NCBI GenBank assembly: GCA_964452915.1
Contig: CAYVNW010000010.1
Span: 4,082-68,081, forward strand
Direction: 5' to 3'
DNA from: Colivivens sp964452915
Lineage (GTDB): Bacteria; Bacteroidota; Bacteroidia; Bacteroidales; Bacteroidaceae
Length of the DNA stretch: 64,000 bases
A program made the position numbers and the translations under genes. Shown piece after piece: positions 8,329 through 17,176 of this stretch; positions within the stretch are counted from its first letter, which is position 1; each line of letters starts with the position of its first letter. The notes under the pieces are model-generated. The model saw only the letters and a program-made list of their open reading frames with translations, was not told the DNA's origin and did no database searches.

Positions 8329-8844
8329 TCATTTAATCTTTACGTCTATACCACTAATCATAAGAATGACCTCATTTGCTTTTCCTGCAATATACTGATT
8401 AAGCCATCCAAGCAAGTCTGTGAATGAACGCTGCAAAGTATTTGCGCTAATTCCACCCATTCCAATTTCGTTAGTTACAAATATAAAAGTGGCGTCTTGC
8501 GACGTAAACTTATCGAATTCATTCTGTAACTCTTTAAGTACAATATCAACATTAGGTTCTTCGTTATTAGAATAAAAAAAGTTCGTTGCCCATAACGTAC
8601 AACAATCAATTAACACGACACGTCCTTCAACATTATGATTGCTTAAATACTTTTCCTCTTCAATATTAATCCATTGAAGTCCACGTCTTTCTTTATGACG
8701 TTCCACTCGCTGACGGAACTCATCATCCCATATGTGAGCGGTCGCTATATATACTGGATTGGCAGATAACGAAAGTGCCAGTTCCTCAGCGAAAGAACTC
8801 TTTCCCGACCTTTGCCCGCCTGTTATTAGAATGATTTTCCTCAT
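8329..8844 (-). CDS. cobU: adenosylcobinamide kinase / guanylyltransferase CobU
   Basis: Phosphorylates adenosylcobinamide and transfers GMP to it. 171 residues with a P-loop GGQRSGKSSFAE at residues 9-20, YIATA, the HKERRG motif (guanylylated His), LIDCCTLW and VTNEIGMGG. First gene after a 159-base gap carrying a candidate promoter, so the nucleotide-loop genes cobU-cobT-cobS-cbiP-cobD-cbiB may have a transcript of their own as well as read-through. Confidence 0.94.
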   Translation of the reverse strand: MRKIILITGGQRSGKSSFAEELALSLSANPVYIATAHIWDDEFRQRVERHKERRGLQWINIEEEKYLSNHNVEGRVVLIDCCTLWATNFFYSNNEEPNVDIVLKELQNEFDKFTSQDATFIFVTNEIGMGGISANTLQRSFTDLLGWLNQYIAGKANEVILMISGIDVKIK

Positions 8845-8963
8845 ACATTAATTATTAATACATCTAACATGAAACATTTTGAATTATATTGAATTCAATC
8901 TTGATACTCCAATCTTGGTCCGAGAAATACAGATAGCGATTTTCAAATTATCATTATTGACTA

Positions 8964-8995
8964 CAAAGATACACATTTACATGCAAACTTACAAG
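8964..8995 (-). promoter_or_regulatory. candidate internal promoter before cobU
   Basis: Minus-strand TATCTTTG (complement of 8964-8971), with CTTG (complement of 8992-8995) about 20 bases upstream. It lies in the only sizeable gap within the ring-synthesis and assembly genes. No riboswitch was recognised here. Confidence 0.5.
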
Positions 8996-9003
8996 AATAC
9001 CGT

Positions 9004-9597
9004 TCAACATAGATCAGGAAAGAACGGGAAAGGGGTGTTATGATCACACATTTGTTCTGCCCAATACCAATGAGTATATCCGGCAAATACATTCTTGTAT
9101 CTGTAAATAGCAGTATCAACAGGCTTGCCCAACGCTGTACTTTGTAATTTAAATTCAGTTACGTCAGAAGTTAGCGGACAACGCCGCAAGGAAGAATAAT
9201 GGAACTCATGTCCGTGCATAGCCTTACCATTCCACACCATTTGCCTATAGCCAAGATGAAGATGCGAAGCCTCCATCGTCGCCTCAAACGGAAAGACGCC
9301 ACACAATTGATAGTCATCTATTTTACGGCAAAGATACATAAATCCGCCACATTCGGCAAATATATGTCCTCCGTCCTCAGCATAATCCGCAATGAGTCGG
9401 ATCATATCTGTATTTGAAGACAATCCCATGCCAAACAATTCTGGATAACCGCCAGGCAAATAGAGCATGTCACATTTAGGAAACGACCTGTCATGTAATG
9501 GAGAAAACGGGATAACACTACCGATTCGTTTCAAGGCATCAATATTTGCCCGATATGTAAAATTGAACGCCTCATCTTCAGCTACACATATTATCAT
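9004..9597 (-). CDS. cbiA: CbiA C-terminal part: glutamine amidotransferase domain
   Basis: 197 residues matching the C-terminal half of cobyrinate a,c-diamide synthase. It opens with IICVAEDEAFNFTY, the usual first strand of the amidotransferase domain, then PFSPLHD, LYLPGGYPELF, FAECGGFMYL (nucleophile Cys) and YTHWYW (catalytic His). Its ATG overlaps the stop of the upstream ATP-domain ORF as ATGA. Together the two ORFs give about 422 residues, near the size of a single CbiA, with no domain missing. Either a true two-subunit enzyme or a one-base frameshift (natural or sequencing). Confidence 0.88.
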   Translation of the reverse strand: MIICVAEDEAFNFTYRANIDALKRIGSVIPFSPLHDRSFPKCDMLYLPGGYPELFGMGLSSNTDMIRLIADYAEDGGHIFAECGGFMYLCRKIDDYQLCGVFPFEATMEASHLHLGYRQMVWNGKAMHGHEFHYSSLRRCPLTSDVTEFKLQSTALGKPVDTAIYRYKNVFAGYTHWYWAEQMCDHNTPFPFFPDLC

Positions 9598-10271
9598 AAT
9601 GAAATAATTTTATCAATGTCAACATTCGCCTCGATCTCATCTGTCACCATCGTTATAAGTTGTTCCATACTTTCACGTTCAGACACAGTCAAACCTAAAT
9701 GGCGGTTGGGAACTACAATATTAAGGTTTTTCCGTATGTATCCTAAGCTTTCTACTCCTGCATCATTGCATGCATCACGTAACAATCTGTAATGATTGTC
9801 GGAAGCGACCATGTTAAATACAAGACCCTTTATATTTAGTCGTGGACAAAAGTGCTTATAGCCATAAATGATTGGTGCGACACTATAAGCAGATGATTTT
9901 GCATTAATCAATAAAACGACAGGAGCGCCAAGGAGCACTGCTATTTCCGCACTGCTTCCTTTTGACTTGTCGTAACCATCAAACAGTCCCATAACCCCCT
10001 CAATGACACTTATGTCCGTACCCGATGAATAATATCTGACGAGATTGCGCACATGGTCAGCAGAAGACAAAAAAGTATCAAGATTTACCGATTGTCTGCC
10101 AGCTGCAATAGAATGAAACATAGGATCAATATAATCCGGCCCACATTTGAAAGGTTGAACAATAAGACCACGATTACTTAGTGCACGTAATAACCCTATT
10201 GTAAATGTTGTCTTGCCACTATTTGACGATGCGGCACCAATAAGCAATTGATTTAACATACAACAATTCAT
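9594..10271 (-). CDS. cbiA: CbiA N-terminal part: ATP-dependent synthetase domain
   Basis: 225 residues with the P-loop SSNSGKTTFTIGLLRAL near residues 15-31, PFKCGPDYIDPMFH, VEGVMGLFDGYD-like (IEGVMGLFDG) and NMVASDNHYRLL. This is the dethiobiotin-synthetase-like half of CbiA, which activates the a and c carboxyls of cobyrinic acid. The ORF ends exactly at the domain boundary (DKIISL) and the amidotransferase half starts in the overlapping ATGA. The start overlaps the stop of the permease gene in the same way; an alternative ATG at 10259 exists. Confidence 0.88.
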   Translation of the reverse strand: MNCCMLNQLLIGAASSNSGKTTFTIGLLRALSNRGLIVQPFKCGPDYIDPMFHSIAAGRQSVNLDTFLSSADHVRNLVRYYSSGTDISVIEGVMGLFDGYDKSKGSSAEIAVLLGAPVVLLINAKSSAYSVAPIIYGYKHFCPRLNIKGLVFNMVASDNHYRLLRDACNDAGVESLGYIRKNLNIVVPNRHLGLTVSERESMEQLITMVTDEIEANVDIDKIISL

Positions 10272-11281
10272 TTTTTTCTTAATAATACCGACAACGCAAC
10301 AGGGGCACCTATAAGTGCAGTAACCGAATTAATAGGAAGAGCACCCTCAAATCCCGGAAGACGTGCAATCAGATTACAGAGTAGAGCCAAAGACATTCCA
10401 CAGAATAGAGTTGAAGGCAAAAGGACACGGTGGTCTGCAGTATTAAACAATCCCCTGCATATATGTGGAACAGCAAGTCCGAGGAACATTATTGGACCGC
10501 AATATGCAGTGACAATCGCAATAAGAATGCCCGCAGAAGAAATAATCAACAGACGTGCCCGTTTTAAGTTGATTCCCAAACTTAAAGCATATTGTTCGCC
10601 AAGCAGTAAAATATTAAGAGGTTTGACAAGGAGCATAGTGAAAGGCAGTATAAGTGCCATGATACCAACAAAGACATAAACTTGACCACCGGAAACTCTT
10701 GCAAAACTTCCTAAGCCCCATATAACATATGCACGTATATCCTCCTCACTACTGAAATACTTTAGAACACCTATAATAGCAGAAGCAATGTAACCTATTA
10801 GTACTCCGACAATCAGAAGCGTAACATTGTTTTCCAACTTTTGTGACAGGAATACAATCAAAAGCATTACGCTCATCGCTCCCATTACAGCAGAAAGAGT
10901 AAGAGCCGCATTTCCCACAACTCCAAAATGCGTCATCAATCCTCCACCGATACTACCACTAAGCAGTACGACAAAGGCAACTCCAAGACTTGCAGCACTT
11001 GAAATTCCCAAAACAGAAGGACCGGCAAGAGGATTATGGAATACTGTTTGCATTTCCAATCCGGCAACCGACAATCCTGCACCGCAGGCCATTGCCGTCA
11101 GAGTTTGCGGCAGACGTGTCATCTTCACTATATTTGTCCAGACTTCAGAATGAACATCTCCTGCGAATAAGATAAAAACAACATCCTTGAATGGGATGTA
11201 TACCGAGCCAATCGCTAAATTGAGAATAGCGAACAGCGGAATGCTCACGATGAGCATTATCATTATACTTGTGCGTCGCAT
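10268..11281 (-). CDS. btuC: FecCD/BtuC-type ABC transporter permease
   Basis: Inner-membrane permease for a corrinoid (or siderophore/heme-like) substrate; 337 residues with about nine to ten hydrophobic segments. Family motifs: LPQTLTAMACGAGLSVAGLEMQTVFHNPLAGPSVLG spread over residues 50-90, the GLGSF segment, LAVPHICRGL and the end LPINSVTALIGAPV. The context in a cobalamin operon with a BtuF-like lipoprotein makes vitamin B12 the likely cargo. No ATP-binding subunit is encoded in the window, so the ATPase must come from elsewhere. ATG at 11263 (TAATG with the previous stop) is an alternative start. Confidence 0.88.
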   Translation of the reverse strand: MRRTSIMIMLIVSIPLFAILNLAIGSVYIPFKDVVFILFAGDVHSEVWTNIVKMTRLPQTLTAMACGAGLSVAGLEMQTVFHNPLAGPSVLGISSAASLGVAFVVLLSGSIGGGLMTHFGVVGNAALTLSAVMGAMSVMLLIVFLSQKLENNVTLLIVGVLIGYIASAIIGVLKYFSSEEDIRAYVIWGLGSFARVSGGQVYVFVGIMALILPFTMLLVKPLNILLLGEQYALSLGINLKRARLLIISSAGILIAIVTAYCGPIMFLGLAVPHICRGLFNTADHRVLLPSTLFCGMSLALLCNLIARLPGFEGALPINSVTALIGAPVALSVLLRKK

Positions 11282-13026
11282 ATTAATAATATCTCTAAAC
11301 TACCCTTAGGAAAGACTTTCCTGCATTGTTGATAGCACAATTCTTTTATCTTGTCGAAGAAAACCGGAGGCATAAAACTCCATAGTTCACGTGCCATTGC
11401 AATGGAATCAATACGTGCCACATCAGAATTAGGACAAACAGACAGAGCCACCTGCTTGATAAATTCTTTATTCATAACTACCTTGTGAGAATGGGTATCC
11501 AAATGGCCTTCTGCCAACTTCACTGCCTTACCAATCATTATGCCAAGGACAACACCAGTAAACCCAATGTTATAAGCTTTGGTTAATGACGCTCCGATGA
11601 AATTTCCATAATGTATAACTCTCAGATTAGGATCTTTCTCATGTATTGCTTCTTCTCCCCTTTTACCAGAAGCAAGTCCAATGATTGTACATCCAATCGC
11701 TTTTGCAACTTCGAGTTCACGACCAATACTTTCTACAAAAGCCTCATTGCTTAGAGGTGATACAATGCCTGATGTGCCTATGATACTAATACCATCGACA
11801 ACACCTACTTTTGGATTAAACGTGAGATGCGCCAGTGTCCGTCCTTCCTCTACAGATATAGTAATATCAAAATCTCCGTCAGAAATGCTTCGTATCTCAT
11901 TCGTAATCATTTTGCGCGGAGTAGGATTTATTGCAGGTTCTCCAACAGGAATTCCCAAGCCAGGAAGAGTGACACGTCCTACACCCTCACCTTGAAGGAA
12001 ACGAATGCCATTATGCCCTCGTTGAACCTTCGCAGTAATTTTACATCCCTTTGTCACGTCAGGATCATCATTGTAGTCCTTTATCACAGTAGCAATGCCT
12101 TTACCATCTATATGAGTTGGTATAGACATCGTTTCACCATCAGGTAATTTAAAACGGACTTCCTCAGATTCATCATCAAATAGTAAGGACAGCAGAGCAG
12201 CTTTCACGGCAGCTGTTGCGCACGCGCCTGTAGTGAATCCTGTTTTTAACTTAAAGAAATCGGGGACCAAATGTTCGATTGCACGCCGCAACCCATGCTT
12301 ACCTGTAACGTATATCCAATCTTCAGGCAACTTCGGGTATTCCACAACAAAAATCTTCAACCCCAGCTCCATAGCAGCTTGTATTTTATTGTCATATCCG
12401 CCAGTGCTTCCACTTTCTTTCGTTATTATCGCATCACATCCAATACTTTGCATAAGATTCTTTTCTTGCTCTTTTGTAGGCAATGCATTGTCTTCATTAT
12501 AATAAAGAACATTTTTAATAGGAAAGCCATTATCCGACACAACGTTAATACTCTCCTGCCTACGGAGTACTCTGAAGAACGTTGTGTGATTATGCCAATA
12601 GTCACTCAGTAAACTGATTGTGTTCACACCAGAAAGCGCCAGCAAACATTTGACTGGGTGCGCACAAAGGGATCGTACCGCCTCAGCAAAGTCCTTGCAA
12701 TAGGACACGCCATCAACATGCTCACCGAACGTACGTTGCACCCTGATTACAGGTATTTTGTCGTGTGTATGCTGCACACTTTCGCCTATTGTACGATGGA
12801 GTTCTGCTGCGAATGGATGGGCAGCATCTACAATACACTTTATTTCATTCTCATTGCAGAAACTTTCAATGTTTACAGCATTCATCGGACCATACAGTCT
12901 GACACAATGATCCGTGTGCACATCTTGCAAAGATCCTTTCGTGGAATAATAAAAACGTTTCCCTGCCTTTTCACACACATCTACCGCCATACGGCCTTCA
13001 GTTGTACCGCCAAAGATCAATATCAT
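11263..13026 (-). CDS. cbiJD: CbiJ-CbiD fusion (precorrin-6A reductase / C1-methyltransferase)
   Basis: Two ring-synthesis enzymes in one 587-residue chain. Residues 1-250 match cobalt-precorrin-6A reductase (CobK/CbiJ): ILIFGGTTEGR, YSTKG, VDAAHPFA, FRVLRR, TKESGSTGG. From residue about 260 the chain matches CbiD, cobalt-precorrin-5B C1-methyltransferase: LKTGFTTGACATAAVKAAL, then GEPAINPTPRKMI, and IGTSGIVSPLS. Such fusions are known in Bacteroidetes. The gene shares ATGA with the end of the upstream CbiG-CbiF gene. Confidence 0.92.
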   Translation of the reverse strand: MILIFGGTTEGRMAVDVCEKAGKRFYYSTKGSLQDVHTDHCVRLYGPMNAVNIESFCNENEIKCIVDAAHPFAAELHRTIGESVQHTHDKIPVIRVQRTFGEHVDGVSYCKDFAEAVRSLCAHPVKCLLALSGVNTISLLSDYWHNHTTFFRVLRRQESINVVSDNGFPIKNVLYYNEDNALPTKEQEKNLMQSIGCDAIITKESGSTGGYDNKIQAAMELGLKIFVVEYPKLPEDWIYVTGKHGLRRAIEHLVPDFFKLKTGFTTGACATAAVKAALLSLLFDDESEEVRFKLPDGETMSIPTHIDGKGIATVIKDYNDDPDVTKGCKITAKVQRGHNGIRFLQGEGVGRVTLPGLGIPVGEPAINPTPRKMITNEIRSISDGDFDITISVEEGRTLAHLTFNPKVGVVDGISIIGTSGIVSPLSNEAFVESIGRELEVAKAIGCTIIGLASGKRGEEAIHEKDPNLRVIHYGNFIGASLTKAYNIGFTGVVLGIMIGKAVKLAEGHLDTHSHKVVMNKEFIKQVALSVCPNSDVARIDSIAMARELWSFMPPVFFDKIKELCYQQCRKVFPKGSLEILLICDAQV

Positions 13027-14801
13027 TGCTTTCCTTTTCTGAACAGATGTGTAAAATGACTGTCATATAGCTTACTATAACCTCGACGGTTGTCAATTGC
13101 TTTGCCCACAACAATCATTGTGGTAAGTGTTAGATTGTTATCGTGGATGATCTTTGCAAGATCTTTCAGTTGTCCTCTGAATATTTTCTGATCCTTCCAC
13201 GTTAGTTTATAACACGCGGCAACTGGAGTATCCGGAGGATAGCCTCCGGCAAGCAACTCATCTTGGATCTGTTGCACTAACGATGCAGATAAAAATATAC
13301 ACATAGTGCTTTGATGGGAAGCAAGCAATCTTATTTTTTCTTTTTCAGGCGTTGGAGTACGTCCTTCACCACGTGTCAGAATAATTGTTTGGCATTCTTC
13401 CGGAATAGTAAATTCACTGCGCAATTCGGCTGCCGCAGCAAGGAAACTACTTATACCAGGAGTAATGTGGTAATCCATATTGTATCTATCAAAGAAATTC
13501 ATTTGTTCTTGAATGGCACCATAAATACAAGGATCGCCTGTATGCAACCGGACTACCAGTTTGCCATCATCGTAGAATTTCTTCATTAAGTTGAATTGTT
13601 CTTCTAAGTCTAGATCAGCAGATGAACGGACTACAGCTCCCACTTTCGCACAATACGTAAGTTCACGTGGAACCAAACTGCCAGCGTAGAGTATCAAATC
13701 AGCTTTTTCTAAGAACTTACGACCACGAACACTTATCAAGTCAGGATCTCCCGGACCCGCACCCACTATTTCTATATGACCTTCCCTCTTTACGTAATTG
13801 TCTTGCGCAATTGCGTACGTGTAATATGATCTGCGGTCATCAACCATGACATATCCCTTTTGCTTTTCTATTATTAATGTTGAATTCGGATTTGCTACTT
13901 TTGCGGCAGATTCAGCAACACCATAACAGCCAGTTACCTCAAAGACTTTGTCAGAGGGATTAGGAACCTTTATTTTTGACAGGATTTCCGATGGATAAAC
14001 ATGTACCGTAGCATTAGGAATCAGTTCATGTAATTTAGCCAGCATAGGCTCATTTTTTTTCAGTTCAATAGTTCCGATTGTATATATAGACTCCTGTGCA
14101 TAGCCAGCATCTTTAATTTCATGCAGCAGTTGTTCCGCAGCGTCAGGATGTACATCCTTTTGGCAGCCAACTCCCAAATGGAGACATTTAGGGAAATACT
14201 GTATCATATTCTTTGCCTTAAATGAATGCAGCCTCGGCGACACTAATATAACAAGTTCATATTGGGTTTTGTCAGTTTTGGTTTGTTTTTCAAATTTCTG
14301 AAAATCATAGAACACATCCACATGCTCTGGGCAAGAGGATTCCAATGAATCAGTTCCAGCGTCTTTATACTCAAGAATTAAAGCAGTTGGGGATTTATTG
14401 ACAAATGCAAATATGGCTTTATTCATTTCGTCATGACTGATTGGCCGTTGATTCCAACCGTTCTGCCTTGCGAGAGTGTCGAGTTGCCACAATCCTGTAT
14501 TGTCACTTTGCGTTGTGATAATTGCTTCGCCCTTTATTATTTTTGCAATCTGGCGTGCCAGGTCGTTTGCGCCTCCTACATGACCGGAAAGCACGGGTAT
14601 CACATACTTTCCCATTGAGTCGACACATACCACAGCAGGATCGGAATACTTATCCTTGACGAAAGGAGCAATCTTCCTCACACAAATTCCCAGCGCTCCA
14701 ATGAAGATAACCGCATCCTTTTTTGTTGCTTCACCAAGTCCTCGTTCGATGATCCCAGCGAGCTCTTTACCTTTCTTATTTATTGTTTCGAATCGTATCA
14801 T
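13023..14801 (-). CDS. cbiGF: CbiG-CbiF fusion (precorrin-5A hydrolase / C11-methyltransferase)
   Basis: 592 residues. The N-terminal 340 resemble CbiG, which opens the delta-lactone in the anaerobic pathway: FIGALGICVRKIAPFVKDK, VCVDSMGKYVIPVLSGHVGGAN, TTQSD, LHLGVGCQKD and ELKKNE with GCYGVAESAA late in the domain. From residue 343 a SAM-dependent tetrapyrrole methylase domain follows (IEIVGAGPGDPDLISVRG, LYAGSLVP, RLHTGDPCIYGA, TPGISSFLAAAAEL), matching CobM/CbiF. ATGA overlap with both neighbours. The presence of CbiG and CbiD marks this as the oxygen-independent route. Confidence 0.92.
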   Translation of the reverse strand: MIRFETINKKGKELAGIIERGLGEATKKDAVIFIGALGICVRKIAPFVKDKYSDPAVVCVDSMGKYVIPVLSGHVGGANDLARQIAKIIKGEAIITTQSDNTGLWQLDTLARQNGWNQRPISHDEMNKAIFAFVNKSPTALILEYKDAGTDSLESSCPEHVDVFYDFQKFEKQTKTDKTQYELVILVSPRLHSFKAKNMIQYFPKCLHLGVGCQKDVHPDAAEQLLHEIKDAGYAQESIYTIGTIELKKNEPMLAKLHELIPNATVHVYPSEILSKIKVPNPSDKVFEVTGCYGVAESAAKVANPNSTLIIEKQKGYVMVDDRRSYYTYAIAQDNYVKREGHIEIVGAGPGDPDLISVRGRKFLEKADLILYAGSLVPRELTYCAKVGAVVRSSADLDLEEQFNLMKKFYDDGKLVVRLHTGDPCIYGAIQEQMNFFDRYNMDYHITPGISSFLAAAAELRSEFTIPEECQTIILTRGEGRTPTPEKEKIRLLASHQSTMCIFLSASLVQQIQDELLAGGYPPDTPVAACYKLTWKDQKIFRGQLKDLAKIIHDNNLTLTTMIVVGKAIDNRRGYSKLYDSHFTHLFRKGKQ

Positions 14802-15967
14802 TGTGCTTTAAGTATTGCAATTGGATTGTTATTATCAACAGTTATAAGATATTCCTTCTTAATAGTCATCCCTATTTCGTCAATCCCGTCAATAAACATC
14901 TGCTTGGTCGTCTTACTTACAGAATTGAACACAATCACCCCGTTAGGCAACAAGACATTCTTTATTTTTTTCAACATCTCTTTCAGCTTTCCGCCGTGTC
15001 CGCCAATGAATACCGCCTCAGGTGCTTCATAATCAGAAATGTCGACTTGCATGAAATCTCCTATCACAGTATGGATACCAGGAGCATGAAACTTCCTGCA
15101 GTTCTGCTCCATTATTTCCGCGCATTCACTTCGTAACTCAAAAGATGTTATATGCAGGTGCGGATACCTGAGTTTAGCTTCAATACTTACACTTCCTGTA
15201 CAGAAACCAATATCCCAAAAAGAATGTCTGCATCCCAAATCGAGCATAGAGACAGAACACAAACGAACAGGCATCTTTGTTATCATTTTCTTGCGGTTGT
15301 CAAGTAAAGAGAATTCTTCATCTTGTATACCCATTCTTCTGTTCCTCTCCTTCATGCGTTTCAGAATGACACAATTAGGAACGCCATATATGACTTTCTC
15401 GTCATAAACGCCAACACTTTCTGTCTCCTCATTACCAAGGTTAGAGCCGACAAACATGTCATAGTTGTCAAAACCAAAAAACCTCATCCTTGCATGTATA
15501 TTGTGAGGAGTCTTGTTTTTGTCTGTCAAGCAACCAATCATTGGCTCGTCATTTATCAATGCCTCATCAAGTTTATCCCAAGACCTGCCAGTAAGCGATA
15601 CACACCTCATGTCTTGATAAGGCATATTCATCCGATGGGCAAGCATTTGCAACGAATTAAATGACGGGTAAACTTTCATCGATACATCCGGACACTCTCG
15701 CATAACAGTGTTTGCGAATCCATAAAAGAAAGGATCACCAGAAGCGAATATAATAATGTCGTCGTATTTCGTATATTCTTGGAAAACACTGCAGATCGGT
15801 ACGACTATATCAATCCATATAGCCGTATCAGGCAACAAAGGCTTCATAATCTCATGATGTCTCCTACCACCGGAAAAGACCCTTCCTCCCGTGATTACAG
15901 CCATAATATCGGGAGAGAACCATTGTTTTCTGCTATCTGTGATTCCTATAATTGTACAAGAGTGCAT
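14798..15967 (-). CDS. cobL: CbiE-CbiT fusion (CobL), precorrin C5,C15-methyltransferase
   Basis: 389 residues. Residues 1-210 are a divergent tetrapyrrole methylase (CbiE): TGGRVFSGGRRHHE, FASGDPFFYG, and VYPSFNSLQMLAHRM. Residues about 230-389 are a Rossmann methyltransferase (CbiT) with the SAM motif WDIGFCTGSVSIEA at 251-264 and AVFIGGHGG. It methylates C5 and C15 and decarboxylates the acetate side chain. Only 48 bases separate it from the LRR gene upstream, and its stop overlaps the next start as ATGA. Confidence 0.92.
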   Translation of the reverse strand: MHSCTIIGITDSRKQWFSPDIMAVITGGRVFSGGRRHHEIMKPLLPDTAIWIDIVVPICSVFQEYTKYDDIIIFASGDPFFYGFANTVMRECPDVSMKVYPSFNSLQMLAHRMNMPYQDMRCVSLTGRSWDKLDEALINDEPMIGCLTDKNKTPHNIHARMRFFGFDNYDMFVGSNLGNEETESVGVYDEKVIYGVPNCVILKRMKERNRRMGIQDEEFSLLDNRKKMITKMPVRLCSVSMLDLGCRHSFWDIGFCTGSVSIEAKLRYPHLHITSFELRSECAEIMEQNCRKFHAPGIHTVIGDFMQVDISDYEAPEAVFIGGHGGKLKEMLKKIKNVLLPNGVIVFNSVSKTTKQMFIDGIDEIGMTIKKEYLITVDNNNPIAILKAQ

Positions 15968-16015
15968 AGTGGATAAAAATTTGTGGACTGGTGCAAGACC
16001 TGTCCCTACATTAGT

Positions 16016-16970
16016 TTAGTGTGTCCTCATGTATTCATACACATTAAGCGCGTCCTGTGAGTCGACCTGTCCGTCGTTGTTGGTATCAACGTTCATAGCA
16101 TCGAACTCTATAGACAACTCAGAGTCTTCCATAAGATCGGGTGTTACATACTCGCCATAAGCTATTTGTTCAGTAACATCCTCGCCATTGAACGTCACTT
16201 TAGTGTAACCATCAGGAATCCTAAGTATCATTGGAATTCCTTTCTCCACCTCATTGACTACAACAGGTATATTACCATATTTAATAGTAACTAAGACAAG
16301 AGATTCTTCGCTAATAAAAGATGAAAATTTAGACCATACAGGATCTGCTGCGTATGCATACTCACTTCCTAAAGGTATAACACATGAACACGTTTCATAG
16401 TTGCTAAACACATTATCAGATATAGATAATGGAATTTCCCAATCGACTTCCACCTCATTCAAGCTATCACATCCATTGAAAGCGTAATCCTCTAAGACTG
16501 CACACCGAACTCGGAATGATGACCGATGTCAATTTTGAACAGTATGCAAACACCTGTTTATCAATGAGACCTACCGAATTAGGAATGTTTATAGATTCCA
16601 GGTTGGTACAATTTGCAAACGCCTTGGCACCGATGCTATTCACAGAGTTTCCGAGGACAATGGATGTCAACCCAGTACAATTTTCAAACGCAGATTCATA
16701 AATTGTAGTGACTGTGTTTGGAATATTAACGGAGGTGATTTTGTCACCCGAAAAAGCATATGATAAAATAGTGGTTACGGTGTAAGTCTTACCATTGTAA
16801 GTCACCGAAGAAGGTAGGACGATATCTCCAGAATACAAATTATCCCCCTGTGTAACAAATACTTGCTCTCCCGCGATGTTGTAATATATTCCATTACTGA
16901 CAAAGTCATAAGCGGCACAATATGCAAGTGGCATAAACAGACATTGTAATAAGAGTAGATATTTATTCAT
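16016..16970 (-). pseudogene. BspA-type leucine-rich repeat protein, frameshifted
   Basis: Signal peptide MNKYLLLLQCLFMPLAYC, then LRR_5 repeats of about 23 residues typical of BspA surface proteins (ITSVNIPNTVTTIYESAFENCTG-like units, residues about 75-160). The first frame stops at 16467; the second continues the same repeat (LEDYAFNGC, then SLNEVEVDW) after a shift near 16493, where one extra T on the plus strand (extra A in the message, CTTAGAG) explains the break. Repaired length is 317 residues. The end has NVDTNNDGQVDSQDALNVYEYM, an EF-hand/dockerin-like calcium loop. It interrupts a run of cobalamin genes and has its own promoter. Confidence 0.8.
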
Positions 16971-17101
16971 GTTTTTAATGTATTTAGACCTGTGGCTTCG
17001 GATCAGGCAGTTAATAATGGTACTTTATGCTATAGCAAATATCAAAGAGCGAAGCCAAACTATTACGTACGAATGTATAGTCTCTTCTTTACTTACTAAG
17101 A

Positions 17102-17133
17102 CAAAGTTAATTCATTATTTTTGTTTCAACAAA
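17102..17133 (-). promoter_or_regulatory. promoter before the LRR gene
   Basis: Minus-strand TTTG (complement of 17130-17133), 20-base spacer and TAACTTTG (complement of 17102-17109). It could drive the LRR gene and, by read-through of the 48-base gap, the cobL-to-cbiA group. No B12 box was found near it. Confidence 0.6.
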
Positions 17134-17176
17134 TCTTTAACTATATAATTAATATTTGATATTAAAAATATGCATC

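Noticed and set aside
8845..9003. second cobalamin riboswitch before cobU
   Set aside because: No B12 box or conserved aptamer segment; the gap only holds a promoter-like sequence.
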